Part shown: piece by piece, positions 42,401 to 48,701 of the stretch | How the letters are laid out: each line of letters opens with the position of its first letter | Position numbering within the stretch: position 1 is the first letter of the stretch | NCBI GenBank assembly: GCA_963281255.1 | Contig: OY725495.1 | Span: forward strand, 3,162,001-3,226,000 | Direction of reading: 5' to 3' | Source of the DNA: Aphrocallistes beatrix | Lineage: Eukaryota; Porifera; Hexactinellida; Sceptrulophora; Aphrocallistidae | DNA length: 64,000 nt | Made by a program: the position numbers and the translations under genes | Notes under the pieces: generated by a model | The model's database searches: none | What the model was told of the DNA's origin: nothing | What the model saw: only the letters and a program-made list of their open reading frames with translations

Positions 42401-43473
42401 CCACCTACTCCGTTCGATGTAGCGCAATTACCTTTTATAGCCAAGTTGAAATTCTGAGACACATAATTGGCCCACAGCAAATCGCAGTCACAATTGAAAG
42501 GGTTGTCATACGCCGAAATCACATTCAGTCTGGGCTGTTGCTGAAAGAAAATTGATCCTAATCCTGTCAAATGGCAGGAGTAAAAATTAATAATAATTAA
42601 ACTTGGAAAGACTGTGTATTGGATCCTTTCTATGTTGATTGAAGAGTAAAAATTGAGACTTGTAAGAGCAATCAGTCCCTCAAATGCCCTATCTTCGATT
42701 ACAGTTGTGGGAGTGAGTAGAAGATAGAGAATGACTAGCCTTGTGCACCTTATAAGTTGGTTAGAATATATAATATCAAACGTTCCTATTTGTAGAGAGG
42801 TTAAACTTGGAAAAGGATCAAAAGTGTCACGTGTTAGTGAGTACCAAGGGATGTTAGCTTCTAATTGGAGAGTTTTAACATTCGGGAATTGGTAGGTGGT
42901 GGTGAGTGGGGTGCGCAGGGAGGGTAGGAGAACATCAACACAAAATATTTCTTCTAAGTGAATATGGTAAATTTGAAACAAAAGAAAACTGGTAAATCTC
43001 GGTCTTGTCAACCCAAGATATTTGACATTCGGAAGGTAAGTGAGAAGATTAGACTGAGAGAAAAAAATAGACTGTGAAGAGAAAAAAGAACAAGATAGGA
43101 GAGATATATGGTAACGGCTCCACACAATATTGATTATACTATTATCGCTTGGATTATGGCGAAAAATAACAGTGCTGATATTATCACTAATGTCGAGGGA
43201 TATATCTCCAGATACTGAACGCGTGATATAGAACCGGATGGAGGTAAAGGTGAGGGAGAGGAAGTCGTAAGCACCTCTACTGCACTCCGTGATGGCGTTA
43301 CTGATCAGGGAAGCATCAGTTGAATAGAAATAACAGTCAAGGCAACCAAAAGAAATGCTACATTGAAGCTCACTAGTCGAACAGGGATGCCCGTCGACTA
43401 GATGGGCTGAAAAGCAGAATACAATAATTATAGCACAAAATAGATGCATTACCAAACTGTAGTGAACTGACAT
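24460..43473 (-). CDS. Giant intronless LRR/EGF surface protein, probably GPI-anchored
   Basis: One uninterrupted frame codes for about 6,337 residues from ATG 43473; the frame extends to 43626, but this start best precedes the signal peptide (LFCAIIIVFCFSAHLVDG). ATG 43449 is an alternative. LRR-like strands (LTSLQIGTF, LTSLNFYSS) lead to an LRR C-terminal cap (NPFNCDCDLLWANYV ... YQYCVLS), then the CFNKSFTCPGNSSC EGF shared with the gene at 9519. The remainder is roughly 145 EGF modules, nearly all calcium-binding (DIDEC start) with CxNTNGSYxCxC. N-G-S/T in nearly every module gives over 100 potential N-glycosylation sites, and the pattern also fits Asn beta-hydroxylation. The C-terminus is hydrophobic with no tail after SFTAMLALIAFLIIQLFST, which fits a GPI signal. 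Fibrillin-1 has 47 EGFs, so this is about three times larger. It probably forms a long, calcium-stiffened rod at the cell surface for adhesion or recognition. Repeats at nucleotide level show recent internal duplication. Confidence 0.9.
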   Translation of the reverse strand: MSVHYSLVMHLFCAIIIVFCFSAHLVDGHPCSTSELQCSISFGCLDCYFYSTDASLISNAITECSRGAYDFLSLTFTSIRFYITRSVSGDISLDISDNISTVIFRHNPSDNSIINIVWSRYHISLLSCSFFSSQSIFFSQSNLLTYLPNVKYLGLTRPRFTSFLLFQIYHIHLEEIFCVDVLLPSLRTPLTTTYQFPNVKTLQLEANIPWYSLTRDTFDPFPSLTSLQIGTFDIIYSNQLIRCTRLVILYLLLTPTTVIEDRAFEGLIALTSLNFYSSINIERIQYTVFPSLIIINFYSCHLTGLGSIFFQQQPRLNVISAYDNPFNCDCDLLWANYVSQNFNLAIKGNCATSNGVGGGAITDSSMYQYCVLSVSYQCFNKSFTCPGNSSCFNSEDGIYCECNYGYYMSGNECLVDLCTINNGECEEYCSTNNGSFDCSCLEGYYLDSDEKSCLNIDECFNNSFLCHHICIDTEGSYMCDCNPGFMLTDASNCTDIDECSLGADDCGQICLNTNGSYDCNCIEGFALDLDGKSCLNIDECFNNSDLCHHRCIDTEGSYFCDCNPGFMLTDTSNCTDIDECLVDGNCDQNCTNTNGSYHCSCFEGYRLDSDGKSCLDINECSTNPCPYRCSNTPGSYVCDCYPGYNLIASDECVDIDECLIDNGGCDHNCTNTNGTYFCSCLSGFNLIGDTTCRDVDECLYNNGGCDQRCLNSEGSFKCSCHQGYNFDSNGTYCYDINECTDGTHTCEQLCGNTIGSYFCNCEEGYTLTAEGACNDIDECLVDNGECEQTCINSDGSFYCSCQQGYTLALDNRSCNDFDECVTGLNNCEQTCLNTMGSYRCDCANGYFPSYSGRCYDFDECLDGNGGCEDICSNTRGSYYCSCALGYSLESDQTSCTDIDECFIDSNLCHHRCIDTEGSYMCDCNPGFMLTDTSNCIDIDECLVNGNCDQNCINTNGYYYCSCFEGYRLDSDGKSCQDINECSTSPCSHRCSNTPGSYVCDCYPGYNLIASDECVDIDECLIDNGGCDHNCTNTNGSHFCSCLSGFNLIGDTTCRDFDECLFNNGGCEQTCNNNDGSFHCSCPQGYTLEPDNRSCDFDECLNGSHNCEQICLNTMGSFRCDCVNGYFPSYSGRCYDFDECLDDNGGCEDICVNTRGSYYCSCAPGYSLESDNTSCSDIDECFYGMHSCQQICRNTNGSYQCACPSGFILTADFGCVDSDECLKNNGGCGDICSNTNGSYYCSCAPGYSLESDNTSCTDINECLNDTNCQHLCINEIGSYQCACPNGFILTAADFDCIDIDECLKNNGGCGGLCSNTNGSYYCSCAEGFSLELDNTSCTDIDECSNEANCQHLCVNEMGYYQCTCPNGFVLTERGGCLDIDECLDANGGCEQNCSNSNDSFKCSCYQGYDLDLDGKSCLDVNECANESHTCQHICNNTKGSYNCDCQTGYIIMNGTGICQEINECMVNNGECEQECVNTNGSYHCLCDQGYNKSTDERSCIDINECEIQTDDCQQICMNTNGSYSCDCEPGFNLTSTRKCLDIDECLFNNGSCEHTCNNRNGSYHCSCAPGYYLDTDGKSCTDLNECTNGTHVCQQICVNTNGSYFCECREGYTNMNMTDPGVCLDINECSVSNGGCDHNCSNINGSFYCSCRQGYYLDTDAKSCLDIDECTNGTNTCQQICRNTNGSYYCECLSGFNLTDSGSCPDIDECLVSNGGCDQECNNTVGSFKCSCLQGYDLQADEQSCLDIDECSNDTSICQQICLNNNGSYNCDCESGYNLTTNGNCLDIDECSDGTHTCQESCQNTNGSYLCECQTGFNVTETGKCLDIDECLVSNGGCKQICNNTNGSFNCSCNQGYILDLDARSCLDVNECLNGTNNCQHICLNSNGSYYCDCYSGFNLTMSGSCLDQDECLVSNGGCDQTCTNTNGSFLCSCLQGFNFSTDGRFCLDVNECLNDDTNICQQICENTNGSYNCDCRAGFNLTVTGHCLDIDECLVSDGGCEHICTNTNGTFNCSCSPGYRLHSDGKSCIDVDECSSNNHTCQHVCQNTNGSYFCECFPGFNLTNTGSCLDIDECFLDSDNCSQICFNRNGSFYCSCRQGYYLDTDDKFCLDIDECTNGTNTCEQICHNTNGSYLCECLSGFNLTESGSCPDIDDCLINNGGCDQECNNTVGSFQCSCLQGYDLQADEQSCLDIDECSNDTSICQQICLNNNGSYNCGCESGYNLTTNGNCLDIDECSDGTHTCQESCQNTNGSYLCECQIGFNVTTTGKCLDIDECLVSNGGCKQICNNTNGSFNCSCIQGYFLDLDARSCLDVNECLNGTNNCQHICLNTNGSYNCDCYSGFNLTMSGSCLDQDECLVSNGGCDQTCTNTNGSFLCSCLQGFYLDEDGMSCFDTDECLFNNGSCEHNCINSNGSYHCSCAPGYYLDTDGKSCTDLNECTNGTHVCQQICVNTNGSYFCECREGYTNNMTDPGVCLDINECSISNGGCEDICSNTRGSYYCSCAPGYSLESDNTSCSDIDECFYGMHSCQQICRNTNGSYQCACPNGFILTADFDCVDSDECLINNGGCGGICSNTNGSYYCLCTEGFSLEPDNTSCTDIDECSNGANCQHLCINEIGSYQCACPSGFILTANFDCIDIDECLMDYGGCGGICFNTNGSYYCSCLEGFSLESDNTSCTNVDECSNDSDLCHHRCIDTEGSYFCDCNPGFMLADTSNCTDIDECLVDGNCDQNCTNTNGSYHCSCFEGYRLDSDGKSCLDINECSTNPCPYRCSNTPGSYVCDCYPGYNLIASDECVDIDECLIDNGGCDHNCTNTNGTYFCSCLSGFNLIGDTTCRDFDECLYNNGGCDQMCNNSDGSFFCSCPEGYTLEPDNRSCDFDECSNGSHNCDQICLNTMGSFRCDCVNGYFPTYSGKCYDFDECLDDNGGCEDICVNTRGSYYCSCAPGYSLESDNTSCSDINECSNGANCQHLCINEIGSYQCACPNGFSLTADFGCIDIDECLINIGGCGDFCSNTNGSYYCSCAEGFNLEPDNTSCTDIDECLNGINCQHLCINEIGSYQCACPNGFVLTERGGCLDIDECANNDHYCQQICLNKNGSYNCDCESGYNLTTNGNCLDIDECSDGTHTCQESCQNTNGSYLCQCQTGFNVTATGKCFDIDECLSNNGGCDQICNNTNGSFSCSCTQGYYLNVDDRSCLDVNECTNGMDSCQQICVNTNGSYTCECFHGFNQTSTGSCIDIDECMFMNGGCDHNCSNTNGTFNCSCRQGYYLDTDAKSCLDIDECTNGTNTCQQICNNTNGSYHCECLSGFNLSANGSCPDIDECFVSNGGCDQECNNTVGSFQCSCLQGYDLLADEQSCLDIDECSNDTSICQQICLNNNGSYNCDCESGYNLTTNGNCLDIDECSDGTHTCQESCQNTNGSYLCECQTGFNVTETGKCLDIDECLVSNGGCKQICNNTNGSFNCSCIQGYILDLDARSCLDVNECLNGTNNCQHICLNTNGSYNCDCHSGFNLTISGSCLDQDECLVSNGGCDQTCTNLNGSFLCSCLQGYYLDIDGMSCFDTDECTSNTHNCQHICLNTNGSYLCNCSSGYNLTITGDCLDIDECLFNNGSCEHNCVNSNGSYYCSCASGYNLGTDMKSCADVNECTNGTRLCQQICENTNGSYSCDCQQGFNLTASGGCVDIDECLINNGGCDQTCTNTNGSFYCSCLQGFNFSTDGRFCLDINECSNDDTNICQQICENTNGSYNCDCRTGFNLTVTGHCLDIDECLVSDGGCEHICTNTNGTFNCSCSPGYRLHSDGKSCIDVDECSSNNHTCQHVCQNTNGSYFCECFPGFNLTNTGSCLDIDECFLDSDNCSQICSNRNGSFYCSCKQGYNIDADGISCNDINECINGTNTCEEICLNTNGSYLCECPNGFNVTTTGNCIDIDECLFNNGGCDHSCNNTNGTFSCSCLQGYNLNTDNQSCIDINECSNGSHSCQQICVNTNGSFLCDCNPGFNITTYGFCIDIDECLMENGGCEHSCNNRNGSYHCSCAPGYYLDTDGKSCTDLNECTNGMHVCQQICVNTNGSYFCECREGYTNNMTDPGVCLDINECSISNGGCDHNCYNINGSFHCSCRQGYYLDTDAKSCLDIDECTNGTNTCEQICRNTNGSNHCECFRGFNLTESGSCPDIDECLVSNGGCDQECNNTFGSFQCSCLQGYELLADERSCLDIDECSNDTSICQQICLNNNGSYNCDCESGYNLTTNGNCLDIDECSDGTHTCQESCQNTNGSYLCECQTGFNVTATGKCLDIDECLSNNGDCDQICNNTNGSFSCSCTQGYYLNVDDRSCLDVNECTNGMDSCQQICVNTNGSYTCECFHGFNQTTNGSCIDIDECMFMNGDCDHNCSNTNGTFNCSCRQGYYLDTDAKSCLDIDECTNGTNTCQQICNNTNGSYYCECLSGFNLSANGSCPDIDECFVSNGGCEQECNNTVGSFQCSCLQGYDLQADEQSCLDIDECSNDTSICQQICLNNNGSYNCDCESGYNLTKNGNCLDIDECSDGTHTCQESCQNTNGSYLCECQTGFNVTATGKCIDIDECLVSNGGCKQICNNTNGSFNCSCIQGYILDLDARSCLDVNECLNGTNNCQHICLNTNGSYHCDCHSGFNLTMSGSCLDQDECLVSNGGCDQTCTNSNGSFHCSCLQGFNFSTDGQFCLDINECSNDDTNICQQICENTNGSYNCDCRTGFNLTVTGHCVDIDECLVSDGGCEHICTNTNGTFNCSCSPGYRLHSDGKSCIDVDECSSNNHTCQHVCQNTNGSYFCECFPGFNLTNTGSCLDIDECFLDSDNCSQICSNRNGSFYCSCKQGYSIDTDGISCNDINECLIGTDTCEEICVNTNGSYLCECPTGFNVTTTGNCIDIDECLFNNGGCDHSCNNTNGTFYCSCRQGYDLNTDDRSCIDFNECLNGTDTCQHFCINTNGSYLCDCMQGFNLMYTGSCIDIDECLFGNGNCQHTCINIDGTFNCSCRQGYYLDTDGESCLDIDECANGTNTCQQICNNTNGSYHCECLSGFNLTTNGSCPDIDECLVSNGGCDQECNNTFGSFQCSCLQGYDLLADEQSCLDIDECSNDTSICQQICLNNNGSYNCDCESGYNLTTNGNCLDIDECSDGTHTCQESCQNTNGSYLCECQTGFNVTATGKCIDIDECLVSNGGCKQICNNTNGSFNCSCNQGYILDLDARSCLDVNECLNGTNNCQHICLNTNGSYNCDCQSGFNLTMLGSCLDQDECLVSNGGCDQTCTNLNGSFLCSCLQGFNFSTDGQFCLDMNECLNDDTNICQQICENTNGSYNCDCRTGFNLTVTGHCVDIDECLVSDGGCEHICTNTNGTFNCSCSPGYRLHSDGKSCIDVDECSSNNHTCQHVCQNTNGSYFCECFPGFNLTNTGSCLDIDECFLDSDNCSQICSNRNGSFYCSCKQGYNIDSDGTSCNDINECLIGTDSCEEICLNTNGSYLCECPTGFNVTTTGNCIDIDECLFNNGGCDHSCNNTIGTFYCSCRQGYELDTDDRSCIDFNECLNGTDTCQHFCTNTNGSYLCECMQGFNLMSTGSCTDINECLFGNGNCKHTCINIDGTFNCSCRQGYYLDTDDKSCLDLDECLVNNGGCEQNCYNFRGSYVCYCFQGYILDETESFCLDIDECSEEIHNCQHICSNTNGSYDCLCHSGFNLAMSGSCLDQDECLVSNGGCDQTCTNTNGSFLCSCLQGFYFDTDGMSCFDTDECTSNTHNCQHICLNTNGSYFCDCYSGFNLTNTGNCLDINECIPDNGGCEQTCYNTNGSFYCSCNAGNSLNADGKSCLNITECVEQLQQTGNFSISQCRHGFITTLSGNCSDIDECISNHGGCDQTCSNTNGSFYCSCLLGYSLDADNTSCVDSDECVLSPCQHNCTNTLGSYGCSCTPGFTLVNTTRCIDMDECGLNNGGCDQDCYNSIGSYVCFCFPGYILDETESFCLDIDECSGEIHNCQHICSNTIGSYDCLCYSGFNLTMSGSCLDQDECLVSNGGCDQTCTNTNGSFLCSCLQGFYFDTDGMSCFDTDECASNTDNCQHICLNTNGSYFCDCYPGFNLTTTGNCLDINECIPDNGGCEQTCYNTNGSFYCSCNEGNSLNADGKSCINITECVEQLQQTGNFSISQCQHGFITTLSGNCSDIDECISNHGGCDQTCSNTNGSFYCSCLLGYSLDADNTSCVDSDECVLNPCQHNCTNTLGSYGCSCTPGFTLVNTTRCIDMDECGLNNGGCEQLCSNTFGSYECMCECGYEMDIISQTCKKNEGCTNKSNSIHISFESFTAMLALIAFLIIQLFST
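24970..26430. repeat. 945-bp duplication inside the EGF gene (C-terminal end)
   Basis: Two adjacent segments are offset by exactly 945 bases (315 codons): the GGTCTGATCACATCCTCCGT anchor occurs at 25351 and 26296. Each includes an odd module, NITECVEQLQQTGNFSISQC, that keeps only about three of six EGF cysteines. Since both copies share that defect, it predates the duplication. Confidence 0.8.
26590..30237. repeat. Two tandem 1,824-bp units inside the EGF gene
   Basis: Three separate anchors are offset by exactly 1,824 bases (608 codons, about 15 EGF modules): ATACAATTTCCTGTTGTAGT at 26951/28775, ATGCTGACAAGTGTGG at 27271/29095, and the ATGTGTTGGCAGTTGTTTG anchor at 27758/29582. Identity is very high, so the duplication is recent. 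Related, less regular copies occur further along (anchors at 32017 and 37345). Confidence 0.85.
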
Positions 43474-43860
43474 TCGATATAACATATAAGTATTCAGTAA
43501 CGACATGTCACATGATTTACACCTACTAGATTCTGAATTGCATAATGTGATGAACGTTGTGAGTGTGATGAATTGGAACTTCTCATTTGCTAGTTCCAAT
43601 AGTCTAGCCACCAGGAAGTACGTCAAGATTTAACACTATACTAAATAACTACTGTATGTAAACATGTAGACTGGTTAATAATCACTTGGAGTTCCACCGA
43701 TAAGAAACACTGAACAGTGCTCATTGATTAATTATTCATAACGCTCCCGTTTTACATACAACTGTGGTCAGTTGTTTTACTAACTAAAGAAACTCTCCTG
43801 TCAGTTGATATGATTTGATATTTCAACATAGATAATCCACCAAGACTAAGTAATGCGCAA
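43474..43860. other. 5' flank of the giant EGF gene
   Basis: The reading frame stays open to 43626, but the signal peptide argues that coding begins at 43473 or 43449. No clear TATA box. The promoter should lie here or just beyond the 43861 palindrome. Confidence 0.35.
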
Positions 43861-43972
43861 GTATGTATATGTTGCAGTCAGAATGCGTTTCCAGTCGAGA
43901 CGCGTTTCGACTAGAAAGTCAGTCAAAACGCGTTTCGACTGGAAACGCATTCTGACTGCAACATATACATAC
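43861..43972. repeat. 112-bp near-perfect palindrome (47-bp arms)
   Basis: Arms 43861-43907 and 43926-43972 are inverse copies with one mismatch; the loop is 18 bases. The arms start GTATGTATATGTTGCAGTCA. It sits about 390 bases before the giant EGF gene's start. It could be a small MITE (no target duplication seen) or a structured regulatory site. Confidence 0.85.
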
Positions 43973-44133
43973 GTGTTACCTATGCTAATCTATGAATAAT
44001 ACAGAATGTATAATTGTCATTGTATGGTAACATTCCTTTGTAAACTATTAAAATTAGAAATCACTTGAAGCCCCAAAATTTAATAGATCAACTTAACAAC
44101 AAAATAAAAAAGAGGAAACAGTAATGATAGAAT

Positions 44134-45312
44134 CTAATACAAGTTTATTTTATGATTGAAATAATCAACAGAAATAATAATATTATCCTTAGTCACTGCT
44201 ACTCCTGCAGGATAGTAGTTGCACTTGATCCTGTGAACCAACTGACCTTCTAACGTGCATATTTGGATTACTTTACTAGACCAATCACTAATTATAATAT
44301 TATTAAACTTATCAAAGCATAGAAATATATTACTAGCTCCATCACTTAAGCCTATTATACTTTTCAGTAAATCTCCGTTTTTAGAGTATATATGTATATT
44401 AGGCGTACCATTATCAGCTATAAACACTGTATTTAAATGTACTGTAACATCTCTTGGCTTTACTAGCTTATGATTCCCTAATTCTCTAATGAATTCAAGA
44501 TCTAAACTTAACACAACTATTCTATTATTCTCACAATCTGCTACAAACACTTCATTATCATCTATTGACATGCCTAACGGAGATCTAAGTTCTAACACAC
44601 TCTCACACTTAAATTGATACGTTTGTACTTCATATTTTAGGACTTTATTCAGTTTAAAATCGGTTATAAATAACCACCTTTTGTCTAAAGCTACGTATCG
44701 AGGTTGGTTGAGCTCTCCCTTACCAAACTCGCCAATGTATTGACCTACCGAACTAACTAACTGAATTCTGCTGTTACACGTATCAGCTATGAACATATTT
44801 CCTTTCTCATCCACCACTACACCACTCGGATAGCTTAGCTCCACTCCCCCCTTCCCTGCTCTGCATCTCGACTTAATCGGACTTGATTTCTTGCGATATA
44901 GGTCTAAGAGCGGTAAATTTTGCAAGGTGCCGAACATCTCTATCTTTTGCTTTAGTTCTTTTAAATGAAATGTGAAGTGAATGGATGGAATGAGAGTTGG
45001 TTGCTGGTATTTTTCTTGCTTCTCCTTTAGTTTTTGTAAGTGTTCATAATGCATATCACTAATGGAATTCTGTTCCAGCTCCATCTCTTCATTCTGTCTT
45101 AAAATCGTATCCACTTTTTTGATATTTTTGATTCGCATCTCCTCATCACTACGATAGTCATTTATCAACTTTCGTAGCTGCAGCAGCAGCTGGTCCCTTC
45201 TCTCTATCAGTTTCTGCACAAGAAAGTTAAAGGCTTTTCTGATGGAAATTTCCAATAAGTCGAATATTTCTGATTCGAGCATTGGTACGCTCTCTGGAAA
45301 TTGATACGCCAT
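44134..45312 (-). CDS. Coiled-coil NHL-repeat protein
   Basis: A single-exon 392-residue protein. MAYQFPES recalls MATQFPEP of the gene at 20072, so both belong to one family. A coiled coil at about 35-130 (KLIERRDQLLLQLRKLINDY, QKLKEKQEKY) is followed by NHL blades from about 150: YPSGVVVDEKGNMFIADTCN, NQPRYVALD, LRSPLGMSIDDNEVFVADC, KPRDVTVHLNTVFIADNG, NIIISDWSSK and YPAGVAVTKDNIIISVDYFN. No RING, B-box or filamin domain. It lies on the opposite strand from the other NHL copies and is more diverged, so the family spread earlier than the 20-22 kb tandem event. Probable cytoplasmic adaptor, partners unknown. Confidence 0.87.
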   Translation of the reverse strand: MAYQFPESVPMLESEIFDLLEISIRKAFNFLVQKLIERRDQLLLQLRKLINDYRSDEEMRIKNIKKVDTILRQNEEMELEQNSISDMHYEHLQKLKEKQEKYQQPTLIPSIHFTFHLKELKQKIEMFGTLQNLPLLDLYRKKSSPIKSRCRAGKGGVELSYPSGVVVDEKGNMFIADTCNSRIQLVSSVGQYIGEFGKGELNQPRYVALDKRWLFITDFKLNKVLKYEVQTYQFKCESVLELRSPLGMSIDDNEVFVADCENNRIVVLSLDLEFIRELGNHKLVKPRDVTVHLNTVFIADNGTPNIHIYSKNGDLLKSIIGLSDGASNIFLCFDKFNNIIISDWSSKVIQICTLEGQLVHRIKCNYYPAGVAVTKDNIIISVDYFNHKINLY

Positions 45313-48300
45313 AGTTAGTTAATTGATTTGTGGAATTATAACTTTAGATTTATAGCAGATTAGAAGTACGTATGCTGGTAATATGAGCTGTATTTGCTTG
45401 TGTCGTAATGTGCAAAATACAGATAAGACAGATAAGAGAATGACTAGTAGGTTTGGAGATACTTTCCCGGAAGCAGCATTGTATCATCTTTCTAAAGGAA
45501 ATCTATTTTTATAACTTGCTTTTATACTCAAAATTATGATATACAATATGACCTGCTTGAGTAAATCATTTCGTGACTAGACTAATTATGAATTAATGAA
45601 TTGATTATCAAAATATAATATTTCTTTGATTCAAATTCAGGAAAAAGGTCAGTGGAATGCTAAATTATTCTTCGGGTTACAATGGGTGACATTTGTACAG
45701 TTGGAATTTAGAATACAGATAATACAATGTATATTTGCGCTACATGGATTTTGGATGATTTCTGCCCTTTTAAATTTTTCGCACTCAAAAGGGGGTACAT
45801 AAGTAGTTTCATTTATATGCTATTCCACTTGACTCTAGTTTTCATTGAATTGGCTGTTCAAACTGGACAAACATTTGCACTAGTGTACTTTGTCATGTCC
45901 AATTCTTCAACGTCCCTCGAATTGCATTAATTTTTCCTTAATTTCATTTTTATTAGGAATTATGGCACAATAATTAAACTACGACAAATATTTTCCGAAG
46001 AACGAAAATATTAAATATGAATGTTTGTCGGCAAAAATTTGAAATTTCATCAAAAACTATTTAGGACAAGAAAACTCGAGAATGTTGATTAAAATAGCAA
46101 GTAAATATTTCATATGCAATGAATCAACTAATAATTGATTCGAGATTCAACCATAAATAACCAGGAAAAACGAGTTATATACACAATATATCGACCAAAT
46201 TTTAACTGAGATTTTGAATGTGCTGTAGCAATCACTCACCAAAGAGTACTAGGCCATAGCTATATTATTAATTCATATACAACCATCTAGTAATATTATA
46301 GGTTAGCTACAATGACAATCTAGTTAGGTGGAGTTTAGCTTCACTTATTATAGGGGTGAGGTGCTCCCATATTTTGCCTCAATCTCAAGCCCCCCTTTAA
46401 AACCTTGTCTATATATGCCCCTGTGTACACGTATTTCTATTTACTGCAAGCTATTAAAAGTACTGCTCGCGCCACAAATACAAATACTTGTAGCCAGCTC
46501 TACATGGCGGAAACATGTATCAAGATCCCCGCGTGTAACTGGACGAAAGGCTAGTGACTGCTACCACGTGACTAGTCAATCAGTGACCTTTGATTGGAGG
46601 AAAATATAGAAACATATCACACTGGATATTGAAAGGGAAGCACCGGAGTAACCCAATGAACACGTTCTCCTCAAAAATGAGAAAATGTCAGTTTTCATTT
46701 AAAATGAAAAAACGATGTGAAGCTAAAAGGAATGTGGTACGCAACGACGGAACCAAACCCCCAACTGTCAAATTGATGTCTCAAACAAAGATTTGATAAG
46801 CTTTAATGAGGTTAAATATATTGAAAAGTATCATGATAAAGAGCAGACAAGACATGACGGGATAGTGCTCATAGTAGGGAATATGCTCTTTAGGATCTGA
46901 AACATTCTTAATGGTGTCACGGGATTTTAAAGTTTAGATTAACAACTGACCTGAAATTCTAAGCAGAAATGGTAAAGTGTAATTATTATTTTAATATGAA
47001 AAATTTATGCTATTAAAACACAATTGTTGTTTGTTTGTTTGTTTAAACAAAGGCCGCTTTTGCGGTATTTGTGAATGGGTTTCCGTCGTAAAGTGACCGG
47101 TCCCGTTTGACTCATAAAGAAAATAAAGATACAAACTTCAAAATGCATCACCAAATGTCTACATAGTAGTATTGGGACAAAAGGTAGAACTGGATCTCAT
47201 GGAATGTTCTCCTTTTTAATAATTGAGGAATGGTATACGACTAACTTCCTATTTTAGCATAATATTCTATTGAGCCACCTCAATGGCTTCCACTTCAGAA
47301 TTTATTAGAGTTTGTATTTTAAAAATTACAAGTGTCATCCCAACTGTACAAATCTTGGCTGTTCAAATACTGTCAGCTATTTTGAAGACGAATATTTTCG
47401 AGATTCCGGTGTAAATTAAGAGTTTTTCTCAGAATTTCGTCATAATTTGACCTAAAAAGTAGTCAGTGGTGATTTGTAGCAATCGTTACAGTTCGGTATC
47501 CTTCATTAAAAGCAGCAATATGGAACTGGCCACTAAGATATACTTCAGAAATAAAAATCTGCAGGCTTTATCGTAGCATTTTGAGTTTAGTTATAATGAC
47601 CCCAGTAACCATAAGGTTGTTCCCAAACACATCAATTTTAAATCTTGAAATGCTTAGCCATCTCTTCTGTTACCTGGGGGAAGTTGTCGATATTCATGCA
47701 ACATACACAATTTTTTACATTTTTCAAAAATCGTTTCATGTCAATAGGACATAAGCATTAAAACTAAAAGATTAAAGTATCACTCTATGGAAAAGTTATA
47801 TCGTTTAATAAGAGCAAAAGGGTATAAATGCATATTCTATCTCAATATTTAATGAATCTTAGTTTTATGAATTTCCATTTAGTATAAAATCCACAAAAAG
47901 TGAAAAAAAATTCGGCAAAATCAATTTAGGTATCATAGTATAGCATTCATAGCATAAAAAACATTTTTTCAATGGTTTGTACGGATATTTATACGGATAG
48001 TGTGTTAACTGGAATTTCGAATGTTACACAGTGGAATTTACCCCAAAGCAAGATCAGTCAATTTATGAACATTTGTCAAGTTCCAGGATTCAATCAAGAC
48101 ATGTGAATAACTACGATAGGTCAAAATATCTAGGATTAAGATCTATAATTATCTGTACAGATTTGTGATCATGCACCATCATCAGTCATCATTTTATGTT
48201 AATAATAAAAGGATAAGTGTGATGATGTTCACGTGGGAATTAATAAAATGGAAAATCGTTTAACCCTACTTTGCCGAGGAATGTTGAATTGAAATTGAAA

Positions 48301-48701
48301 GTTAATTCATTTTCAATTGAAATTGAAAATTAAAGTGGGGTCATTTCTATTTATACCTTTGACCCCACGTCAAATTAGGGATAATTATTAAGATGCATTA
48401 TTGGCATTTTTTAATTCTTGATTCCACAGATGTCATGTTATAAATCACTTTTCTTCCCACAGTAAGAATAATAGTTTCAAATTCTCTTAATAAATAAACA
48501 TCTATTTATCAGATGCTTTGTTTCCTAGTATGTGCATATAATGAAACCTATTCATTTATTCTCGTACACATTCCCAATGCAATATGCATATAATATGTAT
48601 AATAACCTTGTATAATAACAAATATATTAATTTACTCTGATACTTGAAGAAACATCAATTAAGATTTAAAATAAAACAGATAATTAACTCAGAGATTTTC
48701 A
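45313..48701. other. 3.4 kb without a recognisable gene
   Basis: AT-rich non-coding sequence between divergent NHL and OATP genes. Short open frames have no domain content. A (GTTT)n run lies near 47030. Near 48290-48340 ATTGAAATTGAAA motifs face each other in inverse order. No clear transposon ends were found. Confidence 0.35.

Noticed and set aside
24460-43626. Starting the giant EGF protein at the first ATG-like codon of the frame (43626)
   Set aside because: It would put ~50 residues before the signal peptide; ATG 43473 or 43449 places the hydrophobic core properly.
46328-46796. Two overlapping ~90- and 68-codon frames in the 45-48 kb gap
   Set aside because: No domain, no homology I recognise, and ordinary length for chance frames.
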